Under the pieces are notes generated by a model. That model had not been told where the DNA came from. It saw only the letters and a list, made by a program, of their open reading frames with translations, and made no database searches. From the NCBI RefSeq assembly GCF_004358345.1, contig NZ_CP037952.1:2728001-2792000 (forward strand): 64,000 nucleotides of DNA. Direction: 5' to 3'. Of the stretch, positions 39,097 to 47,656 are shown piece after piece. The stretch is from Parashewanella spongiae (GTDB lineage: Bacteria > Pseudomonadota > Gammaproteobacteria > Enterobacterales > Shewanellaceae). Position 1 is the stretch's first letter. Each line of letters opens with the position of its first letter. Both the position numbers and the translations under genes were made by a program.

Positions 39097-39552
39097 GTGC
39101 GTAAACTATCGATTACAAAAATATTTACCTTAATTATCATTATCCTAGTAGTGCAGGGGTGTGGCAAAAAAACAGATGAAAATATAAAACCCGACCAAAA
39201 TGATAGGTCTTTATGTCAATTTTCTGTGGGTTCATGTAATAAGAAAGTAGCAGGGGTAGATTTCTCTATTTTGATCAACCCAGAAACAATCCCAAGCGAG
39301 AAAATGTTGCATTTAACACTTCAAACTAATCAGAAGGTGGATGCGATTAGTGCCAGAGTTGAGGGTAGAGATATGTTCATGGGAGTTATTCCAGTAACTC
39401 TGAAAGGCGTTGATAAATCGCATTATTCTTCCGACTTTATATTAGGCTCATGTGCCAGTGGTTATATGGTGTGGCGATTATTTATATCAGCTGAAGTTAA
39501 CGGAAAAGCTGTGAGTGTTTTTTTTGATTTTCTCGCAGATAATAAACGGTAA
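39097..39552 (+). CDS. Putative lipoprotein divergent from ccoN
   Basis: A 151-aa protein starting at GTG 39097, with a lipobox ending in VVQGCGKK. The mature domain has cysteines (LCQFSVGSCNKKVAGVDFSI, LGSCASGYMVW) and a beta-rich look. I do not recognise a named family. It diverges from the cbb3 operon and sits close to the FNR-like box, so expression under low oxygen is plausible (inference). Confidence 0.7.
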   Translation: MRKLSITKIFTLIIIILVVQGCGKKTDENIKPDQNDRSLCQFSVGSCNKKVAGVDFSILINPETIPSEKMLHLTLQTNQKVDAISARVEGRDMFMGVIPVTLKGVDKSHYSSDFILGSCASGYMVWRLFISAEVNGKAVSVFFDFLADNKR

Positions 39553-39656
39553 AAAGAATTAAGCTTTATAATTGTCTATATTTATAGCAATTGAACAACC
39601 GAAATAAAAATAACCGAAAAAATCCATTTATTCATGTTAACTTACAATTATGAGTT

Positions 39657-39684
39657 AATGCCGATAAACACCATTATCGGCAAT
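39657..39684. other. dif-like recombination site A (11-6-11)
   Basis: The left arm AATGCCGATAA (39657-39667), a 6-base centre ACACCA, and the right arm TTATCGGCAAT (39674-39684) give near-perfect 11-bp inverted arms. This is the size and layout of XerC/XerD sites, including the inner ATAA-N6-TTAT. It ends 17 bp before the recombinase gene. An inverted, slightly changed copy lies at 41102-41129. Confidence 0.75.
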
Positions 39685-39701
39685 TTACATGAAATAAAAT
39701 A

Positions 39702-40997
39702 ATGAATTTGACTTTGCCTCTTGTAATCCCTCTGTTCGATAAACCAGAATTTCTTTTTCAGGGCAATAGCTTTGTAAACCAATATATAACTAATATAAGC
39801 CTTTCAAATGTAACCGATGCGGGTATTTTATTAGAACACAGCACGGATTGGCTTTATGAGCAAAAAAATCACGAAAATAACTACAAAGCATACCGTAGCG
39901 AACTCACAACTTTCTTACATTGGTGTTTTGATGTTGCTTCATTATCACCGATAGAAATGACTCGAAAAGATATGGCCAAGTACATTAACTATTGCCAAAA
40001 TCCACCAAGTGAACTCATTGGTTATTTTAATGTCGCGCAATTCAAAGGCAAAGCTGAAAAAGATCGTATTCCAAATTCTGCTTGGAAACCCTTTGTCGGT
40101 AAAAAGGTAGATGGCGAGCCAATACCATACGAGTTAAGCGACAACGCATTAAAAACTAAACTTGGTATTTTGTCATCATTCTATACATATCTAATAACCG
40201 AAGAATACTGTGAGAAAAATGTCGCTCAAATTTGGATGAATCACAGTCGATTCTCAAAGCACAAAAACTTTAAATTAGATAACTCAGAGCCAGTATTGCC
40301 GATATTTACAGATTTACAATGGTCGTATGTAATGTCCACAGTAACAAGTTTGGCCAATGAAAACCCAATAGTATTTAAAAGACACAAGTTTTTAGTTCAA
40401 TTGCTTTATTCTTGTTATTTACGAATTTCAGACGTTTCTGCACGCTCTGGGTATTCACCAGTGATGGGCCAATTTATTCAAAATCGTCAAACTGGTGTGT
40501 GGTTATTTCATATTCCTCAAAGCAAAGGTGGGAAAAAAAGAACCGTAACTGTATCAAACTCGCTATTAGAAGCGTTTAAAGAATACAGAAAGCACTTAGA
40601 ACTAACAGACTTACCATCAAGCAATGAAACAACTCCATTATTTATTAGGCATAAAGCCGCAGGTCGTGGCCGTCAAACAGGAATTATCAACGCTAACCTT
40701 GGTATTAGGCAAGTACGTGAAGACATTCAGAATATTATTGATTTAGCAGCACAAGCTGCACAAGAAGCAGGTTTTGAACAAGATGCAATACAAATGAAAC
40801 AGCTTAGTGCTCACAATATTAGACATACAGGGATCAGTCACGACATCAACTTAAATAACAGGCCATTAGCACACGTTCAGGCCGACGCTGGGCATGAAAG
40901 CATAGACACTACATCACAATATATACATACATCAGACGTTGAACGAGCTCAAAGTGCAGCAAACAAATCGCTTAATCACCTTGAGGGTATCGATTAA
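39702..40997 (+). CDS. Tyrosine recombinase flanked by dif-like sites
   Basis: A 431-aa tyrosine recombinase. An N-terminal SAM-like region (about residues 40-110) is followed by the catalytic domain: arginine in SCYLRISDVSARSG (about 240), SAHNIRHTGISHDI (HxxR, about 370), then DAGHESIDTTSQYIHTSD with the histidine and the nucleophilic tyrosine. It is longer than XerC/XerD (about 300 aa) and not one of them. It is bracketed by inverted 28-bp sites A and B and followed 16 bp later by a dif site. It probably acts on sites A and B; this is inferred from position. Confidence 0.9.
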   Translation: MNLTLPLVIPLFDKPEFLFQGNSFVNQYITNISLSNVTDAGILLEHSTDWLYEQKNHENNYKAYRSELTTFLHWCFDVASLSPIEMTRKDMAKYINYCQNPPSELIGYFNVAQFKGKAEKDRIPNSAWKPFVGKKVDGEPIPYELSDNALKTKLGILSSFYTYLITEEYCEKNVAQIWMNHSRFSKHKNFKLDNSEPVLPIFTDLQWSYVMSTVTSLANENPIVFKRHKFLVQLLYSCYLRISDVSARSGYSPVMGQFIQNRQTGVWLFHIPQSKGGKKRTVTVSNSLLEAFKEYRKHLELTDLPSSNETTPLFIRHKAAGRGRQTGIINANLGIRQVREDIQNIIDLAAQAAQEAGFEQDAIQMKQLSAHNIRHTGISHDINLNNRPLAHVQADAGHESIDTTSQYIHTSDVERAQSAANKSLNHLEGID

Positions 40998-41012
40998 AGT
41001 AGAACATATAAG

Positions 41013-41040
41013 TATGCGCACAATGTATATTATGTTAAAT
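41013..41040 (+). other. dif: Chromosome dimer resolution site dif
   Basis: The XerD arm TTATGTTAAAT (41030-41040) and the centre TGTATA (41024-41029) are identical to the E. coli dif as I know it. The XerC arm TATGCGCACAA (41013-41023) differs at positions 1, 2 and 9 only, so 25 of 28 bases agree. XerCD recombine here under FtsK control to resolve chromosome dimers. It marks the likely replication terminus, unless it is a copy brought by a Xer-dependent element. Confidence 0.85.
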
Positions 41041-41101
41041 ACCCAACACTACTGATTTACTACATCTTAAAATGTAGATGTAAATTTACCAGCCAAAATA
41101 T

Positions 41102-41129
41102 AATGCCGATAATGGTATTTATCTGCATT
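41102..41129. other. dif-like recombination site B (11-6-11), inverted relative to A
   Basis: Left arm AATGCCGATAA (41102-41112), centre TGGTAT, right arm TTATCTGCATT (41119-41129). Its reverse complement matches site A in 24 of 28 positions (centre ATACCA against ACACCA). Sites A and B therefore form an inverted pair enclosing the recombinase gene and dif. Confidence 0.75.
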
Positions 41130-41463
41130 AATGAATCAGAGTTAACAAGTAAACTTTCACAACTAATTTACACCACTTTATATGCACAAATTAAATATTC
41201 ATTTGTGTTCTATGTCACCCAAACACGCATTAGCTTTGAGTTCTGTTAAATGATTTTTTGATATTAAGAATATCAAGCGACTGAGATTCTTCTGATGTTT
41301 GCAATCTATTAAAAAGTATTTACTCATAATTTAATTTATCTAACCGAGAAATAATAAATACTTTTCCTTGTTTAAAGTTTGGTTGTCTGTAAATATGGGT
41401 ATTATAGATAATGTTTATGCATCATTTAATACTTGGATTTAGATTATATAGGTAAATTACTAC
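41130..41463. other. Region before the recombinase-trio operon
   Basis: No gene; AT-rich. It must contain the promoter of the six-gene operon and perhaps the left end of that mobile element. No repeat with the 49764-49963 region could be established firmly (ACTAATTT-ACAC is shared loosely with the reverse complement near 49785). Confidence 0.4.
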
Positions 41464-42843
41464 ATGCTAAAGGTTTTAAAAATTGATGATAAGAGAGTTA
41501 GCCTGATTGACTCACAGACATTGCTCCCTACTTTTCTTTCTTTGACATATTGCATTCACAGTCTTCATAGGAAGTCAGTTAATTATCAACAGAAAGAATT
41601 AACTAGTATTAAATTTTTCTACGAGTACTGGTTAACCAAAGAAGGTCAATCTCTCGACTTTTCAATGATCAAAAGTAACTTTTCGGGTAAGACTTTATTA
41701 TCGATGATTGAATTACTTGATGGTTTTTGGCTTTATTTGAACAACTCTAGAATTGAGCAAGCAAAAAATGTCTATAGCCTTAAAGCTTCACCTTATGACG
41801 TTCCTACTGAGGCATATAGCACTAATGCAGCGCATTATCATTCTGTCTGCCGATTTATCGAGCAGTTAATATCCAACTATATATCACCACATTACATTAC
41901 TAAAGCACCTGATGAGGTTGAATTATGTAGACGAAACATTCTTGCCTTGTTAAGCCAAAAAAAGAAGCAATATTCGAGTTACTCCTCTGACAAACACAAA
42001 AACGATTATAAAAGCCTTAATGAAAATCAATTTAGAGATTTTGTTTCTGTGTTTCCTGTGCCAACAAATCCAACAAAAGATGGGTTAGGCAAAGTATCTA
42101 ACTCTGTATATAGACAATACAGAGATCACATTTTACTTAGATTCTTGTCTAGTTATGGCTTGAGAATTGGAGAAGCTCTTTTATTACGTGGCTCGTCATT
42201 CAAACCAAACTTTTCTGAAACTAAATTTTTCATGATGGTTACTAACCTTGAAGACAATGTTGACCCTCGCTCAAAAAAACCATCAATTAAAACTGCTAGT
42301 AGTCACAGAGAGTTAGAGATTTCACAACAAGATTATATGATTGTTAAAGGGTTTATGTCACAAGTTAAATTAATAAGCCAACATGATTTTCTTTTCACTT
42401 CGTCAAGTACCAATGCGTCTCCTCTTTCATATCAAGGAGCCAGAAAGATAATAATAGATGCCAGTAATAGAATGAAAAAACTGTTTCCACATCATTTTGA
42501 TATTACTAAGTCTGACCATTTACAAACTATTTCCCCTCATATGTTACGCCACACTTGGGCTTACTTTCAGCTTGAGCATATATTTCGCAGGTATACGGCT
42601 GATTTCATAAAGGCTGGAGCTGTAGACCCCAAAGGCATTATGAAATCAGCAATCGATCACTTAAGAAGTCTTGGGGGCTGGTCTGCAAGATCACAAATGC
42701 CTGCTTATTATGGCAAAAGGTTTATCGCTAAACGTGCAAATGAATTGAGCATGTCAAAGTTTAAAGAAGATGCCTTTAAGCATTTTAATATCGAATTACC
42801 AATTTTTTTAAGGAACATTGATGAGTCCTCAATTGATAAATAG
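41464..42843 (+). CDS. Tyrosine recombinase 1 of the trio (IntA/TnpA-like)
   Basis: A 459-aa tyrosine recombinase. Catalytic residues visible: arginine in SSYGLRIGEALLLRG (about 234), HMLRHTWAYFQL (about 359-362), the tryptophan in SLGGWSARSQMP and the tyrosine in PAYYGKRF (about 414). It opens an operon in which every gene overlaps the next, so all six proteins are coupled. Trios of tyrosine recombinases occur in RIT elements, Tn554-like transposons and the strand-biased circularizing elements of Vibrio. Which of these it belongs to was not determined. Confidence 0.88.
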   Translation: MLKVLKIDDKRVSLIDSQTLLPTFLSLTYCIHSLHRKSVNYQQKELTSIKFFYEYWLTKEGQSLDFSMIKSNFSGKTLLSMIELLDGFWLYLNNSRIEQAKNVYSLKASPYDVPTEAYSTNAAHYHSVCRFIEQLISNYISPHYITKAPDEVELCRRNILALLSQKKKQYSSYSSDKHKNDYKSLNENQFRDFVSVFPVPTNPTKDGLGKVSNSVYRQYRDHILLRFLSSYGLRIGEALLLRGSSFKPNFSETKFFMMVTNLEDNVDPRSKKPSIKTASSHRELEISQQDYMIVKGFMSQVKLISQHDFLFTSSSTNASPLSYQGARKIIIDASNRMKKLFPHHFDITKSDHLQTISPHMLRHTWAYFQLEHIFRRYTADFIKAGAVDPKGIMKSAIDHLRSLGGWSARSQMPAYYGKRFIAKRANELSMSKFKEDAFKHFNIELPIFLRNIDESSIDK

Positions 42844-44353
42844 CCAACATGAAACCAACGCAACTTTGACGCTTGAACAAATAGAATTTATTGACAAGAT
42901 CAAGTTACAGGATACCGTTAAACAACAAACCTCCTCCAAGTTTGATAATGCTGAAGCTTTCACAAGTGATGAAAAATGGAATTTTAATATAGGTGGAAGA
43001 AGTGAAACTCTCACTTTTCCAAAAATAAAAAATATTATCCTGAGGAAACTTGCAAAATACTATTGCGTGTCAATGATTAATTCAGGAAAAGTTATCAGAA
43101 ACACTCAGTTTGCTTTGATTGTATTTGCATTTACATTAGAAGAATTTTCCTCTGAGTGGTTTTTGAAAGAACTTGAAACTCCGTATTTACTTGATGAATC
43201 ACCTGAGCGCTATTTTGCTGTAAAGAGTGTTTTTCGATTCTTGTGCCAACTAGATTGTCCTAGATTTCCAGCCAGCGCTCTTGACAAAATCCCTCACATC
43301 CCCACCCCAAACTCATCTAACAATTTCCATAAATATCAAGATATTGAAAATGCTTTCCCTTCAGCTTTAAAGGGACAAATAACCAGAGCTTTAATGGTTG
43401 CAAGCAAAAAGAGAAAAAATATCGAAAGTAATACGCTAACAAATCTGACTATTATTGGCTTGTTTTACTATGTTGGGCTTCGACCTATTCAATATGCTGG
43501 AATCACTGTAAATAACTTTAAATTGGATACTAGTGATAACGAAACAGGGCTCTATCGTTATAGCCTTGATTTGCCTTACGCGAAACAAAGTAAAATAACT
43601 ACACAGACAGTTAAAATTGCATTGCCAGCAGAATTAGGTCTTCTTATTAAGGAGTATATTACACGCAATCAGCTAAAGTTGGATGATCGCTTTTGGCTAA
43701 AAAGTGCAGATATTACGAACTATATTAATTCAAGGCTTCAACATGCCTTACTTTCAATACAGCCCCAAGATGTTCAAAAAAACGTGAAATATGGTGAGTT
43801 CACTTTACCGAGGCTTACTTCTAGTTGTTTTCGTCACAACGTAGGACACTCATTAGCATTGGGAGGTGCTAGTGCTGAGGAAATTGCCCAACAGCTTGGA
43901 CATACTTCATTGATAGCGGCCAGTTACTATATATCAGCCACGCCAGACTTAGCGTTATTAAAAAGTCGTGCGCTTGGTGAAAATCCCGTATGGGAAAACA
44001 TGGTTAACTTAATGTTAACGGGCTATATAGTTGAATCTAGTGAATGGAATGGGCGAACTGTTACAGGAGCAATAGGAGATCAATTACACATTAAAGTGGG
44101 TGGATGTCAACGACCTGATAAGCAATGTCTTTTAGCAAAGGTACGATCTTGCTACGGTTGTTTTCATTTCAGACCTTTTAACATTTTAGATAAACATAAA
44201 TCTGTCCTTGCTAGCGTTAATAAAGAATTGATTGAAACATTAGTTGTAAGTGAATCTTGCGGTAACTCCAAAAACCCAGCATTGAGTGTTCTTACTGATT
44301 TGAAAGCTGAGGTAAAAATGGTTATTAATCGATTGTCGATAGGTACACTTTAA
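42821..44353 (+). CDS. Tyrosine recombinase 2 of the trio
   Basis: From ATG 42821 (after AAGGAACATTG) the protein has 510 aa and overlaps the first recombinase by 23 bp. The recombinase fold is clear: arginine in YVGLRPIQYAGITV (about 220), SCFRHNVGHSLAL (about 338; serine instead of the first histidine of HxxR), AQQLGHTSLIAASYYIS with His and Tyr. After the catalytic domain comes a cysteine cluster (GGCQRPDKQC, VRSCYGCFHFRPF, about 427-447) that may bind zinc. The replaced histidine suggests reduced or partner-dependent activity. Confidence 0.85.
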   Translation: MSPQLINSQHETNATLTLEQIEFIDKIKLQDTVKQQTSSKFDNAEAFTSDEKWNFNIGGRSETLTFPKIKNIILRKLAKYYCVSMINSGKVIRNTQFALIVFAFTLEEFSSEWFLKELETPYLLDESPERYFAVKSVFRFLCQLDCPRFPASALDKIPHIPTPNSSNNFHKYQDIENAFPSALKGQITRALMVASKKRKNIESNTLTNLTIIGLFYYVGLRPIQYAGITVNNFKLDTSDNETGLYRYSLDLPYAKQSKITTQTVKIALPAELGLLIKEYITRNQLKLDDRFWLKSADITNYINSRLQHALLSIQPQDVQKNVKYGEFTLPRLTSSCFRHNVGHSLALGGASAEEIAQQLGHTSLIAASYYISATPDLALLKSRALGENPVWENMVNLMLTGYIVESSEWNGRTVTGAIGDQLHIKVGGCQRPDKQCLLAKVRSCYGCFHFRPFNILDKHKSVLASVNKELIETLVVSESCGNSKNPALSVLTDLKAEVKMVINRLSIGTL

Positions 44354-46764
44354 TGAAACAAAATATGCAAAACCTGAAATTATTCATCTCTGAGTATAAA
44401 GCCTATTTCGATACAGTCATTCGCCATGATGTATCATTTAATTGGGATGACGATAGTTGGAGTGCTAACACCCAAAATAAAGGTGTATTCTCAGGTGCAA
44501 AAACTGCTACTTTAAATTTCAATAAGCTAACGACCTTCAAAAAAGGAATATATTTTGAGGGCGATAATGAAGTTGATTTAACTGTAGGAGTTCATAAAGA
44601 GTTCAGGGATTTTATTAAAGCTTTCATGTGCTATTTAATAAAACTCAAGAATAGAAAAGTCTCTATGTCAGCACTGAATCGAGATTTATTACTTATAAAA
44701 AAAGTTTATATTCAACTCTTAGTTAATGGTCATATAAAGCCTGATGTTCATGTTATCAATAACGATATAATCCTTCATACCATGACGGCACACTGTACAG
44801 CCATCGCAAAAAAAACAAATGGTGTTGCTGACAGCCAGACTGCAATGCGTAGTCTTTGTAAACGTTTAACCGTTTTGGCTGTTACATTAACCCCCATATC
44901 TTTTAATGTTACGCAAAAACGTGCTTCTTCAGAAGCGACTGCAAAGGCTAAAGAAGCCGCTGAGAAATTTCACAATGCAGAATATGTCGAAGAAACTGAC
45001 GAAGACGATAGCGACAAGTTGATTTCAATCCAGACATTCCTCAACATCGTTGCATTACGGAGTATGGTATCAACAGATGGCGAAAAAATATTACTTAATA
45101 TGCTATTACTACTAATGGTGACTGGCTTTCGGTTCGGGGAATGCGCACGCCTTCGAACTGATTCATTAAAGAAGCTTGAGATAGATGATTCTGAAGCTAT
45201 AAATATTCTAAAGGAAAAAGGACTCACACCTTATTATCTGGGCATAAAATATGTCGGTGAAAAATCTGCTGGAACAAGAACTCATTGGGTTGAACCCTTG
45301 GCAATTTCACTGGTAGAAATAATTTACGAAGATACTTTAAAACTGACAAAAAAACTTCGAACTCATATCTCAGAGTGTCGTAAACATAATTTCAATACGT
45401 TGTTGCCTATTGAGCTTCAAGCTAAGATTGAGATTCCTATTGACGACATTACAGATTATATTGTTGAATCACTTTCAGAAACTGCACAAAAAGGTGAGAG
45501 CCAAAGACGGGACTTTACGAACCGAGCATTAAAAAAAGCTAAAATAGAGCCATTACGGATAGAATTTGTTAATTCTAGGAGAAAAGTACAATACTATTCT
45601 GCTCGTGATATAGAAACATATTTACAAGAGCGTGTTTTAAAGTCGAAATCTTTGAGCAGCGATTTCATTCTGAACTTTCAGGATTCAAAAACAGGAAAAA
45701 ATGTAAGAGTTTGTTATGAAGATATCCTTTTTATTGCCCCAGAAGGTTCTCTTGCACTTATAAAAACACAGGTGATAAAGCCTCTGCCAGCGTTGATATC
45801 CATACATGACATGAGTAAATTTCTTGGTGCAGCAGATGGTCAATCTGGTACTTCAATTTTTAAGAAATATGGATTGACTGATGAGAATGGTAACCACCCT
45901 TCTCTCACAACACATATGCCACGACATACTATTAACACTTTCTTAGCAATCGCTGGAATAACTGATCACATACAAGCTGCAATAATGGGGCGTGTTGATA
46001 TTACACAAAACTCTGCATATCAACATCTTGCAATTCAAGAAAGAGCCATGGCGAGTGACGCTTCTTTTTCCGGAAATCAATTAGATATATTCGATAAAAC
46101 AGTAACTGTGCAAGAGCCGTCTAGTTCTAACCCAATGGAGCTCATAAAGGAAACTGCTCAAATATCAATAAACCCTGACCTAAATTTAGCTAATGGTATT
46201 GCTCAAAACACACATTCATTCACTACTACTCAAGATGTAACCTCGTTAGTTTCAGATGTTTTCGAATCGAGTGGAATCGACCTAATGGCAGGTCTTGGCG
46301 TTGCCTCAGCTAATGAACAATCTAATGAATTGATTGAACGACATGCATATTTGTACTCCCTCGATTTTGGAAGTTGCATGAGAAACTTGAAAGCTTGGTC
46401 ATGCCCATATTCAATGCGGTGTCAGGATGGTTCACCATGTCCATATTTTACCGTCATAGGGAGAGCTGACGATCAAATAAAACTTGAAAGTAAACGTGAA
46501 TCGCTTCGAAATCAACTTCGAGAAATAGAGCTACTTTTCAGTAATGGCGACTTATCACTTGAGGAGTATCAAGAGCTTTCAGTTGATTTCAAAAGAAGAC
46601 GAGAGTCACTAATGGAAATTAATGTCAATTCAAATAAAATTGAGGCAACGAAGCAAAAAATAAATCTTATTGAATTCGATCATCATAAAAAACCAAAATC
46701 GCTAGCTACCATTTTCGCCATTGAACACAGAAAAAAAGAACATTTAGAGAAAGCCAAATCATGA
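44353..46764 (+). CDS. Tyrosine recombinase 3 of the trio, large (IntB/TnpB-like)
   Basis: An 803-aa protein overlapping the previous gene by one base (TAATG). The catalytic core has arginine in VTGFRFGECARLRTD (about 260), HMPRHTINTFLAIAG (about 520-523) and the tyrosine in DITQNSAYQHLAIQ (about 556). A large insertion lies between the arginine and HxxR boxes. The C-terminus holds a cysteine set (CMRNLKAWSCPYSMRCQDGS, then PCPYF; about 675-696) followed by a coiled coil. Tn554 TnpB is likewise the larger of its two recombinases. Probably the main strand-transfer enzyme together with recombinase 1 (inference). Confidence 0.85.
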   Translation: MKQNMQNLKLFISEYKAYFDTVIRHDVSFNWDDDSWSANTQNKGVFSGAKTATLNFNKLTTFKKGIYFEGDNEVDLTVGVHKEFRDFIKAFMCYLIKLKNRKVSMSALNRDLLLIKKVYIQLLVNGHIKPDVHVINNDIILHTMTAHCTAIAKKTNGVADSQTAMRSLCKRLTVLAVTLTPISFNVTQKRASSEATAKAKEAAEKFHNAEYVEETDEDDSDKLISIQTFLNIVALRSMVSTDGEKILLNMLLLLMVTGFRFGECARLRTDSLKKLEIDDSEAINILKEKGLTPYYLGIKYVGEKSAGTRTHWVEPLAISLVEIIYEDTLKLTKKLRTHISECRKHNFNTLLPIELQAKIEIPIDDITDYIVESLSETAQKGESQRRDFTNRALKKAKIEPLRIEFVNSRRKVQYYSARDIETYLQERVLKSKSLSSDFILNFQDSKTGKNVRVCYEDILFIAPEGSLALIKTQVIKPLPALISIHDMSKFLGAADGQSGTSIFKKYGLTDENGNHPSLTTHMPRHTINTFLAIAGITDHIQAAIMGRVDITQNSAYQHLAIQERAMASDASFSGNQLDIFDKTVTVQEPSSSNPMELIKETAQISINPDLNLANGIAQNTHSFTTTQDVTSLVSDVFESSGIDLMAGLGVASANEQSNELIERHAYLYSLDFGSCMRNLKAWSCPYSMRCQDGSPCPYFTVIGRADDQIKLESKRESLRNQLREIELLFSNGDLSLEEYQELSVDFKRRRESLMEINVNSNKIEATKQKINLIEFDHHKKPKSLATIFAIEHRKKEHLEKAKS

Positions 46765-47243
46765 AAAAATTAGTCGGTCAGCAATTAAATGATGCCATTG
46801 AAAAAGAACTTAGAGCTATGGTGCGTGAAGGTTTTGATGTATCCCCTATTTCAAATAAGAATTTATATAATCGGCTCAAATCAAAGGGAATCATATCTGG
46901 TGCTATCAGTACATTAACTTCAAGAAAAAGTCTTATTGAACACTATAAGAAAACTCAATTAGATGAAGTGGGTGGAACTTTAGGTGATAGCCTTCGAAAT
47001 GGTTCAACTCAAAGCCGTGCAGAATTAATCAAGGCTAATGCAACCCTCAGAGAGCAGGTAGAAGAATCAAAAGAACAATTAAAGCAAAATGTTGATACGG
47101 TTATTAAAATCATAACCGAAATTAAAGCTACAGGTATTCATCGAAATGTTGAGCGTACTCTTTCTCCTTTTTTTCTTCGTGAGCTTGAACGAAAAAAACT
47201 AAACAACATCCATGAAGAGGATGAAGAGGATGAAGAATTGTGA
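46761..47243 (+). CDS. Small basic/coiled-coil accessory protein of the trio operon
   Basis: A 160-aa protein overlapping recombinase 3 by 4 bp (ATGA). The N-terminal 65 residues suggest a helical DNA-binding segment (ISNKNLYNRLKSKGIISG). A coiled coil follows (RAELIKANATLREQVEESKE), and the tail is acidic (HEEDEEDEEL). Position and build resemble TnpC of Tn554 (DUF6262-like) or the small auxiliary protein of strand-biased circularizing elements. It probably assists recombination; no enzymatic motif. Confidence 0.65.
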   Translation: MKKLVGQQLNDAIEKELRAMVREGFDVSPISNKNLYNRLKSKGIISGAISTLTSRKSLIEHYKKTQLDEVGGTLGDSLRNGSTQSRAELIKANATLREQVEESKEQLKQNVDTVIKIITEIKATGIHRNVERTLSPFFLRELERKKLNNIHEEDEEDEEL

Positions 47244-47656
47244 GTCAACAGAATAATATCGATAAGTTTTTAGCTTGGAAAGCTTCAATAAGCAAAGAAG
47301 ACCTTACCCAAATGGTTTATAGGGGAAGGCTTAATCGTTCCATTATATGCAAAGAGGCTGGCATCGGAAGAACAGCCTTTAAAACCAACTCCCAACTAAT
47401 ACAGTTAATAGACGAATTCGAAGATTATCTGAGCCACCAAGGAGTATTAGGAAATAAAACGAAATCCCCAAAAGGTTCAGTAGCTGATGTTGATAGAAAT
47501 ATTTTTCCAATCAGAGATCTAAGTGCCGCTAAAATAGCGCAATTAGAGAGGGTGAATGGAAAGTTGACCCAGCAAGTTTTGGAGTTAAAAGCAGAACTAT
47601 CTAAACTTCAGGAGTTAAAAGAAGTAGTGTCTGAAATGGGGTTACTGAGTGATTAA
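47240..47656 (+). CDS. Second small accessory protein of the trio operon
   Basis: A 138-aa protein starting at GTG 47240, overlapping the previous gene by 4 bp. It has a probable helix-turn-helix at about residues 20-55 (LTQMVYRGRLNRSIICKEAG) and a C-terminal coiled coil (IAQLERVNGKLTQQVLELKA). The arrangement, DNA-binding head and coiled tail, echoes the preceding protein, so the two may be partners or an old duplication. No named family is recognised. Confidence 0.6.
   Translation: MSQQNNIDKFLAWKASISKEDLTQMVYRGRLNRSIICKEAGIGRTAFKTNSQLIQLIDEFEDYLSHQGVLGNKTKSPKGSVADVDRNIFPIRDLSAAKIAQLERVNGKLTQQVLELKAELSKLQELKEVVSEMGLLSD

Noticed and set aside
39702-40997. Integron integrase or XerC/XerD
   Set aside because: Too long, no integron-specific insertion seen, no attC cassettes downstream, and the flanking sites differ from attI/attC. 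Xer proteins are about 300 aa.
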